From Candidatus Aenigmatarchaeota archaeon (GTDB taxonomy: Archaea; Aenigmatarchaeota; Aenigmatarchaeia; GW2011-AR5), in the NCBI GenBank assembly GCA_016198625.1, contig JACQIH010000030.1, positions 1 through 21,184 of the forward strand: a DNA stretch of 21,184 bases, in the 5' to 3' direction. The position numbers and the translations under genes are program-made. Positions 1 through 6,436 of this stretch are shown here, piece after piece; the stretch's first letter is position 1, and every line of letters begins with the position of its first letter. The notes beneath the pieces were generated by a model. It had not been told where the DNA came from and made no database searches. It was given only the letters and a program-made list of their open reading frames with translations.

Positions 1-510
1 CTTCTTCAGCGTGTTGTACTGCCATTCGATGAACCTAGAGTAAGTCGGCGTCAGCTGGGTCGTAACGAATGTGCGGCGCCAGTCAATGGACAAGCTGCCC
101 AGTTTCAGCGCTTCTATCCATTTTTTCATCCAGAAGCGGACGATGTATTTCGCGTCCTTCTTGAACTTCGCGATGTCGCGCTCGCTCGCCCCGAATTCTT
201 TCATTGCTGATATCTGGCCTTTGTCGCCTTTCTTCAGCCGCTCCTGCAGGCCGAGTATGGGCTCGCCCGTGGCGTGGAAGCCCTGCGGGTAAAGCACGTT
301 GAAGCCGCGCATGCGCTTGTATCGGGCATAGACGTCGCACCGGAACGAAGAATAAGAGTGACCCACATGAGGGGCGCCGTTGACGTAGGGGTACGGGAAC
401 GTTATGAAGAACTTCTTGCGCCTTTCAGGGTTAGACTCGAACAGCTTGGTCCTTTCCCATCTGGAGCGCCACTTCTTCTCGATTTTCTTGAAATCAACAA
501 TAACAATCAC
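1..510 (-). CDS. leuS: leucyl-tRNA synthetase, N-terminal part (runs off left edge)
   Basis: Class I aminoacyl-tRNA synthetase that charges tRNA-Leu with leucine in the cytoplasm. The first 170 codons are visible; the remainder lies beyond the left edge. The start chosen is GTG at 510 (reads MIVIVDFKKIEKKW); an in-frame TAA at 552-550 limits any extension. The class I HIGH motif appears as PYVNGAPHVGH around residues 41-51, followed by a GFNVLYPQGFHATGEPI-type segment and a KKWIEAL...SIDWRRTF segment. This order is typical of archaeal/eukaryotic-type LeuRS, which carries a long insertion before the editing domain. AT-rich TTTAAATT and TTTTATAC elements lie 20-45 nt upstream of the start. Known: archaeal LeuRS is about 900-1000 residues, so most of the gene is missing here. 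IleRS and ValRS share the class I core, but the downstream segment fits LeuRS better. Confidence 0.9.
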   Translation of the reverse strand, partial: MIVIVDFKKIEKKWRSRWERTKLFESNPERRKKFFITFPYPYVNGAPHVGHSYSSFRCDVYARYKRMRGFNVLYPQGFHATGEPILGLQERLKKGDKGQISAMKEFGASERDIAKFKKDAKYIVRFWMKKWIEALKLGSLSIDWRRTFVTTQLTPTYSRFIEWQYNTLKK

Positions 511-561
511 GCTTCGCAGAGTTTTGTATAAAATTAAGGAAAAGAGAATTTAAAGAAACAA

Positions 562-882
562 TTATTCGACTAAAGATAAGCCCATCGCTCTTGCAAACGA
601 TTCTTCCCTGTTTTTTCTTTCCCATAAAATTCCCTTTCTCACTTCATCAGGTGTTTGCTCTCTAACTGGCAGTTGATAGGCTCCGCGCATAAGTGTGCCA
701 TACATGACGCCCCAACTATATCTATTGACATCCTGAGAATCTAGAAGACCGCAAATGCCATCAACAATACTAGCCTTCGCAACTCTTAATTCCCTAAGCG
801 ATTTTAGAAATTCAGGAGTGGAGTAAGGTCCTTTTCTCCGTTCAATCGGCCTTTCAACGGATAAAGGACTCATTTCATGCAC
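562..882 (-). CDS. hypothetical protein, 106 aa
   Basis: I do not recognise this protein. It is soluble-looking and fairly basic, with a SVERPIERRKGPY N-terminal segment, a leucine-containing helix (STPEFLKSLRELRVAKASIVDGI), and a charged C-terminal half (RKGILWERKNREESFARAMGL). It has no membrane segment or signal peptide. The first ATG (882) is followed by a second at codon 4; GGTG upstream sits at a better distance for the second. It lies alone between leuS and a two-gene hypothetical unit in the same orientation. The third codon positions are less GC-rich than in the housekeeping genes, which fits an accessory or recently acquired gene. Coding status rests on the length of the open frame and reasonable amino-acid composition. 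Confidence 0.55.
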   Translation of the reverse strand: MHEMSPLSVERPIERRKGPYSTPEFLKSLRELRVAKASIVDGICGLLDSQDVNRYSWGVMYGTLMRGAYQLPVREQTPDEVRKGILWERKNREESFARAMGLSLVE

Positions 883-1024
883 CGTTTTTCTGTAGCTTCG
901 CGAAATTTTGCCATGTTTTCACCAGAACAAAGCTCTAGCGCAAGACGCGCAAGATAATCAAGAGGATAGAAGCAGGGCTAGGAAGACAAGAAGAAAAGCA
1001 GGAATTATCTCTCATAAAATCACA

Positions 1025-1318
1025 TCAGTATCCGATCGGCTTTAGATGAGCCGGCAAGGCATCAAGCGGAATACCTTCCGACGCTGGGTATAAGACACCG
1101 TCTGTTCCGGCTACAGCTTCAACCGGCTTTCCGCCACGAACAAGACAAACCAAATACGTCTGCCCGGGAATCGGTTCGTAACGAACTGGAGTTTTCCCAT
1201 CTATCTCAAGCACAGGCATTTCTCCAACCATTCCTTGGGGCGTGAGTACATTCCTTAAATTTAAGAACCTGCTAGGTTCTTTGTTCAATCCTCCATCCCA
1301 ACCTACCATATTTTTCAT
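1025..1318 (-). CDS. hypothetical protein, 97 aa (start may be 1309)
   Basis: Unrecognised small protein with an all-beta look: alternating short hydrophobic strands (MPVLEIDGKTPVRYEP, TYLVCLVRGGKPVEAVAGTDG) and many Gly/Pro turns. It has no membrane segment. A GGAGG ribosome binding site lies at 1319-1323, directly against the ATG at 1318 and 9 nt from the in-frame ATG at 1309, so the shorter form (MVGWDGG...) is probably the real product. It begins 15 nt after the stop of the 70-aa gene at 1334-1546, so the two are likely co-transcribed. The good ribosome binding site is the strongest evidence that this is a gene. I can assign no function. Confidence 0.55.
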   Translation of the reverse strand: MKNMVGWDGGLNKEPSRFLNLRNVLTPQGMVGEMPVLEIDGKTPVRYEPIPGQTYLVCLVRGGKPVEAVAGTDGVLYPASEGIPLDALPAHLKPIGY

Positions 1319-1333
1319 CCTCCCATTCGAGTT

Positions 1334-1546
1334 CTATTCAATTCTCTCATAAGCCCATTGCTGCGGTGTTAAATTTGCCACAGAGGTACCCTGACCTCTC
1401 TCCTGATACCACCGTTCCCGGTAATGTGGGCACTCCCTTAATCTATTCACTGGTTTGCCGTCTTCACACAGTCGGCCCCATTCCTGGCTTCTCATATGAG
1501 GCCTGTCTAGTCTTTGGCAGGAATTAAAGTATCGACACGTTCCCAT
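1334..1546 (-). CDS. hypothetical 70-aa protein with four cysteines
   Basis: Unrecognised small basic protein. Cysteines are at residues 4, 10, 27 and 39, with histidines at 17 and 41, in the layout C-x5-C-x16-C-x11-C. This could bind one zinc ion, although the spacing matches no zinc-finger family I know. The C-terminal half is polar (RERWYQERGQGTSVANLTPQQWAYERIE) and reminiscent of a short helical tail. It starts at ATG 1546 and is followed after 15 nt by the 97-aa gene at 1025-1318, which suggests a two-gene unit. The cysteines and the arrangement favour a real gene, but short length keeps confidence moderate. Confidence 0.5.
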   Translation of the reverse strand: MGTCRYFNSCQRLDRPHMRSQEWGRLCEDGKPVNRLRECPHYRERWYQERGQGTSVANLTPQQWAYERIE

Positions 1547-1926
1547 TTCTATTCCCCAATTTATGACCTATTCAATCGGATACGCTCTTCCCAAGACGCA
1601 ATTTTCCAAAGGGTTCAGGTTTCGTTTTTGTCTAGTCTCTCCTCTCCCCCTGCAGCAATGCAGAAAACAGCAAGAACGAAGAGGAGTGAAGCAATCTCGG
1701 GACCTATCGCTTGATAGATCTGACTAGGTTGATCAATCTCAATTTCAGAGCGAGATATTTTTGCTTCATACCAGTCAATATATGCATTGTGTACCCTTAA
1801 ATATCTTACGGTATGTCCCTACTTTGAAGGGACAACAGGTGGAACTAGGTGGGAAAAGAGAAGAAAGTGCCCTTCTCTTTCCAATCTCATAATCTTTTTG
1901 AGCAACTTTTTGTTAAGAAGTTGCAA
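1547..1926. other. 380-nt gap without an assignable gene
   Basis: I see no gene with a standard start here. On the minus strand a frame stays open from 1818 to the TGA at 1617-1615. It encodes a hydrophobic stretch (IASLLFVLAVFCIAA) flanked by charged residues, like a small single-pass membrane protein, but has no ATG, GTG or TTG; an ATT at 1779-1777 follows a TATA-like TATTTAAG near 1795-1802. The plus-strand frames across this stretch look non-coding, and one of them runs into the tRNA-Arg gene. Confidence 0.4.
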
Positions 1927-1946
1927 TGGGCGCGACGGGATTCGAA

Positions 1947-1976
1947 TTCGCGAATCATGGCTTCGCTCCATGATTT
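1947..1976 (-). other. tRNA-Arg intron 3 (30 nt, T arm, position 53/54)
   Basis: BHB with central helix CGCG/CGCG, bulges GGA and AAT, and an 8-bp intron stem AATCATGG/CCATGATT. Splicing joins GCGGG to TTCGAAT and restores the T arm. Confidence 0.88.
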
Positions 1977-1989
1977 CCCGCGACCCCCT

Positions 1990-2009
1990 ATCTAAGTGAT
2001 TTTACCACA
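1990..2009 (-). other. tRNA-Arg intron 2 (20 nt, position 40/41)
   Basis: BHB with central helix CTAA/TTAG, bulges GCT and ATA cut after the second base, intron stem GTG/CAC, and an outer exon helix CCTT/GGGG containing two G-U pairs. Splicing restores GCAGG, which completes the anticodon stem. Confidence 0.85.
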
Positions 2010-2020
2010 GCTTAGAAGGC

Positions 2021-2038
2021 TTACATGTGCAAAGCACT
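2021..2038 (-). other. tRNA-Arg intron 1 (18 nt, position 29/30)
   Basis: Textbook BHB. The exon strand GCAT pairs with intron ATGT (one G-U pair). Bulges CTA and AAG are each cut after the second base, and the intron stem is GTGC/GCAC around a TTT loop. Confidence 0.85.
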
Positions 2039-2097
2039 AGATGCTCTATCCAAGCTGAGCTACGCGCCCCTGCAAAAAGTTCTATGAGTCTTTTTTG

Positions 2098-2106
2098 ATT
2101 TAAATA
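2098..2106. promoter_or_regulatory. shared TATA box between tRNA-Arg and the minD-like gene
   Basis: The symmetric ATTTAAAT (extending to TTTAAATA on plus) lies about 28-34 nt from the candidate starts of the minD-like gene and about 32 nt from the tRNA 5' end. It fits an archaeal TATA box usable in both directions. Only 60-66 nt separate the two genes and no second good TATA element is visible. Confidence 0.6.
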
Positions 2107-2135
2107 CATCGAATCCAGAATAATAAAAGGTGCGC

Positions 2136-2900
2136 ATGACGCGTATTATAACTTGCACTTCCGGAAAAGGCGGCGCGGGCAAGACGACTCTTGTCGCCAA
2201 CCTCGGGCTTGCGCTGCGCGAGATGGGGCGGGATGTCACTGTTATCGACGCGAACCTCACGACGCCGAACCTCGGGATACATCTCGGCGTTCCTCTTTAT
2301 CCGACAACCCTTCACGACGTCCTGAAAGGCAGGGCGGAGATGAAGGATGCCATCTACCGGCACGAGAGCGGGCTTAAAATCGTTCCGGCCGGCATATCTT
2401 TGCGCGATCTGCGAGGCGTTGATGCCCACGGCTTGCCTGACGCGGTAATGGAGCTTCTGGGGAGCTCCGAAATAATTCTTATCGACAGCGCCGCAGGCCT
2501 CGGCCGCGAGGCTTTGTCGGCTATCGAAGCCAGCGATGAAATCATCATAGTCACGAATCCCGACCTTCCTTCCGTCACGGACGCGCTGAAAACAATGAAG
2601 CTGGCCCAGCAATTGGGCACGAGGGTGACCGGAGTTGTGCTCAACAGGGTCAGCAGGATGGGGCATGAAATGAGGACGGACCAGATAAGGAACATGCTCG
2701 ACGGCGTGGAAATTCTGGCGGAAATACCTGACGACGTCAATATTCACAGGGCAGTTTCCAGCAGGCAGCCGGTTGTCCATCATGCCCCGCGCTCCGAAGC
2801 AAGCCGTCACATAAGAAAGCTGGCCGCGAGAATTGTGGGGGCGCCCGGCTATGCGGAGCAACCCTGGTACAGGCGCCTGTTCCCGTTCGTTTTTCGTTAA
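2136..2900 (+). CDS. MinD/ParA-family ATPase
   Basis: Deviant-Walker P-loop ATPase of the MinD/ParA family, which act as ATP-dependent dimers in cell division positioning or spatial organisation. The 254-residue protein opens with RIITCTSGKGGAGKTT: signature lysine K11, P-loop lysine K16. It continues with VTVIDANLTTPNLG (switch region), ILIDSAAGLG (Walker B, MinD-like) and DEIIIVTNPDLPSVTDALKTMKLA, all in the family order. The C-terminus (EQPWYRRLFPFVFR) is short, aromatic and basic and might touch the membrane, but no clear amphipathic helix is visible. I chose ATG 2136 because ParA proteins normally begin just before the Walker motif; a GTG at 2130 is in frame and is also possible. The TATA box is the one shared with tRNA-Arg. 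Archaea often have several MinD homologues, so the exact role is not fixed. Confidence 0.9.
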   Translation: MTRIITCTSGKGGAGKTTLVANLGLALREMGRDVTVIDANLTTPNLGIHLGVPLYPTTLHDVLKGRAEMKDAIYRHESGLKIVPAGISLRDLRGVDAHGLPDAVMELLGSSEIILIDSAAGLGREALSAIEASDEIIIVTNPDLPSVTDALKTMKLAQQLGTRVTGVVLNRVSRMGHEMRTDQIRNMLDGVEILAEIPDDVNIHRAVSSRQPVVHHAPRSEASRHIRKLAARIVGAPGYAEQPWYRRLFPFVFR

Positions 2901-2940
2901 TTTAATTAATTTTGGGTCAGTAACTTAGTTAGGCGTTTCA

Positions 2941-3030
2941 ATGGTCCGAAAAAAGAAGAAGCGGTTGATGCAGGAAGAAGCGGAGCGGAACATCAGGCCC
3001 GTTCAGTGGAAGCCTAAAGGCAGGAAATGA
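2941..3030 (+). CDS. possible 29-aa lysine/arginine-rich protein
   Basis: A short open frame from ATG to TGA encodes a very basic peptide (begins MVRKKKKRLMQEE, ends PKGRK) with a central acidic patch. It follows the minD-like gene by 40 nt in the same direction. An AT-rich stretch (TTTAATTAATTTT, about 2899-2915) lies roughly 30 nt upstream and could be its TATA element. Small basic proteins of this kind occur around archaeal ribosomes and nucleic acids, but I recognise no family and the frame is too short for certainty. Confidence 0.35.
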   Translation: MVRKKKKRLMQEEAERNIRPVQWKPKGRK

Positions 3031-3051
3031 GGGGAATCAACAAAGCGCTCT

Positions 3052-4686
3052 TTACGCCAATTTCAATATTTCCTTTAGGTCAATCTCCGCAGCTGCCGCT
3101 GGCTTTTCAAGCTTCCAGTTGTGGATTACGGCAGGATGTATCTCGCCTACGTACCCGATATTCTCCTTTCCCACGAAGATGTCCGCGCACCTGCCCTCTA
3201 TGAACGGCCCGTGCGAGCTCTTTTTCAATGAATAGCGGACGCCGAGTTCGCTGAAAAAAGCGTCAATGGCAGCTGAAAGCTGCTCGTAACTGACCCTTGA
3301 ATCGCTTATGCCTATGGACAGTTTTTTCGCCTCGCGCGCCCCGGTTTCCGTGCTTTCGTCGGGAATGACGACGTCCCCGGCCTCGAATATTCTCTGCGGA
3401 TATCCCCTGTGCTTGTTCTGGCTGAAAACCTTTATCAGAGAAGGAAGCAGGTGCCTGCGGCATACGGCGCATTCTACGCTTACGGGATTGAGCGTTTCGC
3501 ATACAGGCTGTTCGCGCAGCTTCGTTTTCACGAATTCGTCATCCTTGTTTGTCAGTACCATGCCCACGACTTCCTGGAACCCCTGGGCAGCAAGAAGCTC
3601 GCGAATGTAGTGAAGAAAATCGCTTTCAGCATTTCTCTGCGCTATGGTAGGCACCTTCGGTATCCGCGGCTCGAACATCCAGTAGCCCTTTCCGATGGCC
3701 ACATCCTCCACTATGTCAAGCTCGTGCATTATATCGACGCGATAAGGCGGAACTATGACGGAGCCGTCAAAACCGAAGCCCATTTTTCCTATAAGCTCGC
3801 GGAACTCTGCCTGGTTCAGGTCGAGGTCGAGCAGTTTATTGACGTAGTCAATGCTTACTTTCATCCTCCACGGCTTCAGGTCCGGCGTGGTTTTTTTAAC
3901 ACTTCCGGAAATGTCGACGGTTTCAATTCCGAAGCCGCGCTCGGCTAAGGAGGTGGTAACGATGTTGAGCGCCTGGCTTATTGCAAGCTCGCTGGTACCC
4001 GTTATGTCTATGAAAATGCTCTTGGCGTGCTGCGTCACTCGCGTGAGCTCCCCGTTTATTATCGGGGGCAGGCTAAGCACGTCATTATTATTGTCGGTTA
4101 TGACCGGGTATTTCCCCGCGTCTTTCAGTATGTGCGCGTATTCCATGCCTTTCGGGTGCTCTTCAAGGATCTGCTCGGGAGTCATTTTCCTTTTCATGTC
4201 AAGAGGGACGAACTCTATCCCGTCCGGTTTGACATCCCTGTAGGTGAAAGGCGGCTTCACCTTGCTGAGGTCGTGAAGGCCTATGGCCACTTTCTTCCTT
4301 TTGCGGCCGAGCGTTTCGTGTATTTTCTCCTGCAGCTGTATCAGCGAGTTTATCACGTAATCGTTCAGCTTTGCGTTCCTTATCACCGCTGCAACGACAT
4401 AAGGCCTGGCAGGAACCTGCTCCGCAAACAGCTTTATCCCGCTCGGCTTTGCCTTGTACACGCTGAGGCCCTCTGAAATGTCGAGGAACGTCCTCAGCGC
4501 CCTCGCGAAACCTTCGGGACTGAGCAGGTCCGGCCTGTTCGGGAATATTTCGTAGAACACGGCGTCGCCTTCTGCCTTTTCCAGGGGGCAGCCCATCATG
4601 GGTATAAGTTCCGTAAGCTCTTTCTGCGACAGCTTTTTGCCGACAAGCTTCTCCAGATCTTTCAGCGAAAACTCCACTACTGCCAT
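3052..4686 (-). CDS. pheT: phenylalanyl-tRNA synthetase beta subunit
   Basis: Beta subunit of the heterotetrameric PheRS. It supports the alpha subunit and carries the B3/B4 editing domain that hydrolyses mischarged Tyr-tRNA-Phe. The 544 residues match the short archaeal/eukaryotic form, which lacks the bacterial N-terminal tRNA-binding extension. Visible parts in order are the N-terminal FSLKDLEKLVGKKLSQ segment, SPEGFARALRTFL, a B3/B4-like central region (LPPIINGELTRVT, FIDITGT), a B5-like region (KMGFGFDGSVIVPPYRVDIMHELDIVEDVAIG), and the C-terminal catalytic-like domain. The start is ATG 4686 (MAVVEFSLKD): a GGAGG site lies 7 nt upstream, and the open frame further upstream only reads antiphase through the end of pheS. 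It overlaps pheS by 10 nt, so translational coupling with its partner is likely. Confidence 0.95.
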   Translation of the reverse strand: MAVVEFSLKDLEKLVGKKLSQKELTELIPMMGCPLEKAEGDAVFYEIFPNRPDLLSPEGFARALRTFLDISEGLSVYKAKPSGIKLFAEQVPARPYVVAAVIRNAKLNDYVINSLIQLQEKIHETLGRKRKKVAIGLHDLSKVKPPFTYRDVKPDGIEFVPLDMKRKMTPEQILEEHPKGMEYAHILKDAGKYPVITDNNNDVLSLPPIINGELTRVTQHAKSIFIDITGTSELAISQALNIVTTSLAERGFGIETVDISGSVKKTTPDLKPWRMKVSIDYVNKLLDLDLNQAEFRELIGKMGFGFDGSVIVPPYRVDIMHELDIVEDVAIGKGYWMFEPRIPKVPTIAQRNAESDFLHYIRELLAAQGFQEVVGMVLTNKDDEFVKTKLREQPVCETLNPVSVECAVCRRHLLPSLIKVFSQNKHRGYPQRIFEAGDVVIPDESTETGAREAKKLSIGISDSRVSYEQLSAAIDAFFSELGVRYSLKKSSHGPFIEGRCADIFVGKENIGYVGEIHPAVIHNWKLEKPAAAAEIDLKEILKLA

Positions 4687-5897
4687 AGCTTCGCCTCCCT
4701 CAGAAGTTTGAGGTCGTTCCTGTAATAGAAATTCCTGATGTCGTTCAGGCCCATCTTCAGCATCAACAGTCTTTCCAGGCCAAGGCCCCACGCGAGAACG
4801 GGGACGTCGATGCCCAGCGGCTTTGTCATTTCCGGCCTGAATATGCCTGAGCCGCCCATCTCTATCCATTCTCCCCGTTCCTCGAAATATATTTCAGGCT
4901 CGGCGGACATCTCGGTGTAAGGGAAGTAGGCGGGCCTGAACCTGACTTTGAAGCCCATGCGCTCGTAGAATTCTTTCAGGTAGCCGAGAAGGTCGCGGAA
5001 CCCGACGTTCTCGTCTGCTACAAATCCACCTATCTGGTAAAATTCTGCCATATGTTTATAGTCTATAGTTTCGTTTCGAAAAACACGGCTGATGTTAAAA
5101 ACTTTTGCCGGTGGCGTTAACTTCGTCATTTCACGTGCCGAAATGCATGTATCATGCGTCCTTAGTATTGCCTGGCTTGCGATATCACTGCTCCATTTGT
5201 AGCGCCATCCCGAAGAGCCCGTCCCGCCGCCGTTCTCATGCGCCGCCTTCACCTGCTTAACCAGAGATTTGTCTGGTAACTTGCAGCGAGGAGGAACCTT
5301 CATGTAGAATGTGTCCTGCAAGTCGCGTCCTGGATGGTCCTGCGGCACGAAAAGCGCGTCGAAGTTCCAGAACGAGCTTTCGATGAGCGGTCCCGACGCC
5401 TCGCGGAATCCCATGTCGAAGAATATCTCACGGATTTTCTGGATGTAAAAACTGACTATGTGCTTTTTTCCCGGCTGGACGCGCGCGCCCGGAACCTCGA
5501 CGTTGTAGGGCCTGAACGTGCCGAGCCGCCAGTCGCCCGTTTTTATTATGTCCTCGGTAAGAAACGTGATTTCCTTCTCGATTTTCCGCGCCTTCTCGAC
5601 GAGCCTGCGCGCCATCACCATGGAAAGAGTTTTCTCATCCACGGCTTCGCCCTTGGAAATCTTTTCGAGCGCTTCCTGCTCGGGAAATTCTTTCGGCTCC
5701 TTTATCAGGTGTATTTTGTTTTCTCTTACTTCAACCCAGCCGTTCTTCTTTGCCCACTGGATGGCTATGGAAAAGTTCTTCATCCTTTTTTTCAGCAGGT
5801 CGAAAGAAACCGGACCTTCAGAGAGCATCTCCGCAAGGTTTTTCTCAGGCAGGCCTTGCTCCAGGTATTCCTTGCCCTCCTTCGTCAGGACGTACAT
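4677..5897 (-). CDS. pheS: phenylalanyl-tRNA synthetase alpha subunit, short N-terminus
   Basis: Catalytic alpha subunit of PheRS (class II), which attaches phenylalanine to tRNA-Phe. In the catalytic core RDLQDTFYM (motif 2 region), GGFVADENVGF, GGSGIFRPEMTKPLG and AWGLGLERLLML (motif 3) are clear. The protein is 406 residues, against roughly 470-500 in most archaea. It begins at MYVLTKEGKEYLEQGLPEKNLAE, which corresponds to a late winged-helix segment of the usual N-terminal region, so about the first 60-80 residues are absent. An in-frame TAA five codons before ATG 5897 shows this is not a mis-called start. A TTAAAT element about 28 nt upstream fits a near-leaderless mRNA. The stop codon lies inside pheT. 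Confidence 0.95.
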   Translation of the reverse strand: MYVLTKEGKEYLEQGLPEKNLAEMLSEGPVSFDLLKKRMKNFSIAIQWAKKNGWVEVRENKIHLIKEPKEFPEQEALEKISKGEAVDEKTLSMVMARRLVEKARKIEKEITFLTEDIIKTGDWRLGTFRPYNVEVPGARVQPGKKHIVSFYIQKIREIFFDMGFREASGPLIESSFWNFDALFVPQDHPGRDLQDTFYMKVPPRCKLPDKSLVKQVKAAHENGGGTGSSGWRYKWSSDIASQAILRTHDTCISAREMTKLTPPAKVFNISRVFRNETIDYKHMAEFYQIGGFVADENVGFRDLLGYLKEFYERMGFKVRFRPAYFPYTEMSAEPEIYFEERGEWIEMGGSGIFRPEMTKPLGIDVPVLAWGLGLERLLMLKMGLNDIRNFYYRNDLKLLREAKLWQ

Positions 5898-5931
5898 AGT
5901 TATAACACTTTATTTTCATGGATTTAACTTA

Positions 5932-6204
5932 TTACTTGTTTCGTAACGAGCTTACTAAGCTAACTGTTACGGATACGCCGTTGCCAGTATAGTGTTCATG
6001 ATGCAAGGGACGATTTCCATTCAGAGTATATTCAAACCAATCAAATTGCTCAATAGCGAAACCGATATCGTCTCTGTACTCGGGATGCTGTCGAAGAAAT
6101 TCTTCTGCGGGCATTAGCGGCCCCAAACTATTTCTTCCTATCTTTACAGAGACCCAGTATTTCCCGATATATTGCAACGGCGACGTTTCAAGATGCCTCA
6201 TCAT
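5932..6204 (-). CDS. hypothetical protein, 90 aa
   Basis: Unrecognised soluble protein with aromatic- and charge-rich strands (YIGKYWVSVKIGRNS, FAIEQFDWFEYTLNGNRPLHHEHYTGNGVSVTVSLVSS) suggesting a small alpha/beta or beta-rich fold. A GAGGTGA ribosome binding site (complement of 6206-6212) sits 1 nt from ATG 6204 and 4 nt from the adjacent in-frame ATG 6201, so the second may be used. It lies upstream of pheS in the same orientation, but pheS appears to have its own promoter. No signal peptide, membrane segment or metal-binding cluster is visible. The strong ribosome binding site supports it being a real gene. Confidence 0.6.
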   Translation of the reverse strand: MMRHLETSPLQYIGKYWVSVKIGRNSLGPLMPAEEFLRQHPEYRDDIGFAIEQFDWFEYTLNGNRPLHHEHYTGNGVSVTVSLVSSLRNK

Positions 6205-6394
6205 CTCACCTCTTCTGTTCTCCTGCCTAACTGCTAATCGGGCGCAGCGGATAGCCGCGCCTAACTAAAGAAAAATGCGAAAAAGCCGTAGCAGAATAGA
6301 GGCAAAGGATTACTATAACAACTAATCAGAGAAAGCCGGTTCAGCGGAGAAATTGGTACGGCATCGCCATCACTTAGCTAATAATGCGGCGCTC

Positions 6395-6403
6395 AAATAT
6401 ATA
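6395..6403 (+). promoter_or_regulatory. TATA box of glyS
   Basis: AAATATATA with centre near 6400 predicts a transcription start near 6426, about 10 nt before the ATG at 6437. An AGGT at 6426-6429 would then lie at the very 5' end of the mRNA. Confidence 0.5.
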
Positions 6404-6436
6404 AGCATTATAAAATCTAGGAACAAGGTATCATTC

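Larger units (their letters stand above)
1927..2069 (-). tRNA. tRNA-Arg(UCU) with three introns
   Basis: The acceptor strands GGGCGCG (2069-2063) and CGCGCCC (1934-1928) pair perfectly, with discriminator A at 1927 and no encoded CCA. Removing three predicted BHB introns (18, 20 and 30 nt) leaves a 75-nt tRNA. Its parts are D arm GCTC/GAGC, anticodon stem TCTGC/GCAGG, loop CTTCTAA with anticodon TCT (2016-2014), variable loop GGGTC, and T stem GCGGG/CCCGT with loop TTCGAAT. Without removal neither the anticodon stem nor the T stem pairs. The introns fall after positions 29, 40 and 53; none is at the usual 37/38 site. It decodes AGA codons. Transcription probably starts a few bases upstream from the TATA element it shares with the divergent minD-like gene. 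Confidence 0.9.

Noticed and set aside
1787..1999. 70-codon plus-strand frame
   Set aside because: It runs into tRNA-Arg exons and introns; composition looks random and there is no ribosome binding site.
1927..2069. Reading the TTTGCA segment (2033-2028) as a tRNA-Ala or tRNA-Cys anticodon loop
   Set aside because: No anticodon stem pairs around it, G3-U70 is absent, and it lies within a perfect BHB intron; the TCT loop gives a complete tRNA-Arg.
2100..2861. 253-codon open frame on the minus strand opposite the minD-like gene
   Set aside because: It is the antisense shadow of a GC-rich gene with clear Walker motifs; the translation is His/Arg/Pro-rich, without recognisable domains.
4687..4869. 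Upstream extension of pheT giving a 605-residue protein
   Set aside because: The extra residues are the pheS C-terminal coding region read in another frame; MAVVEFSLKD with its GGAGG site is the family-like start.
6240..6270. GGCGC...GCGCC hairpin upstream of glyS as a riboswitch or terminator
   Set aside because: It is short, has an internal A-C mismatch, lacks a T-run, and lies upstream of the glyS TATA box, so no role could be supported.
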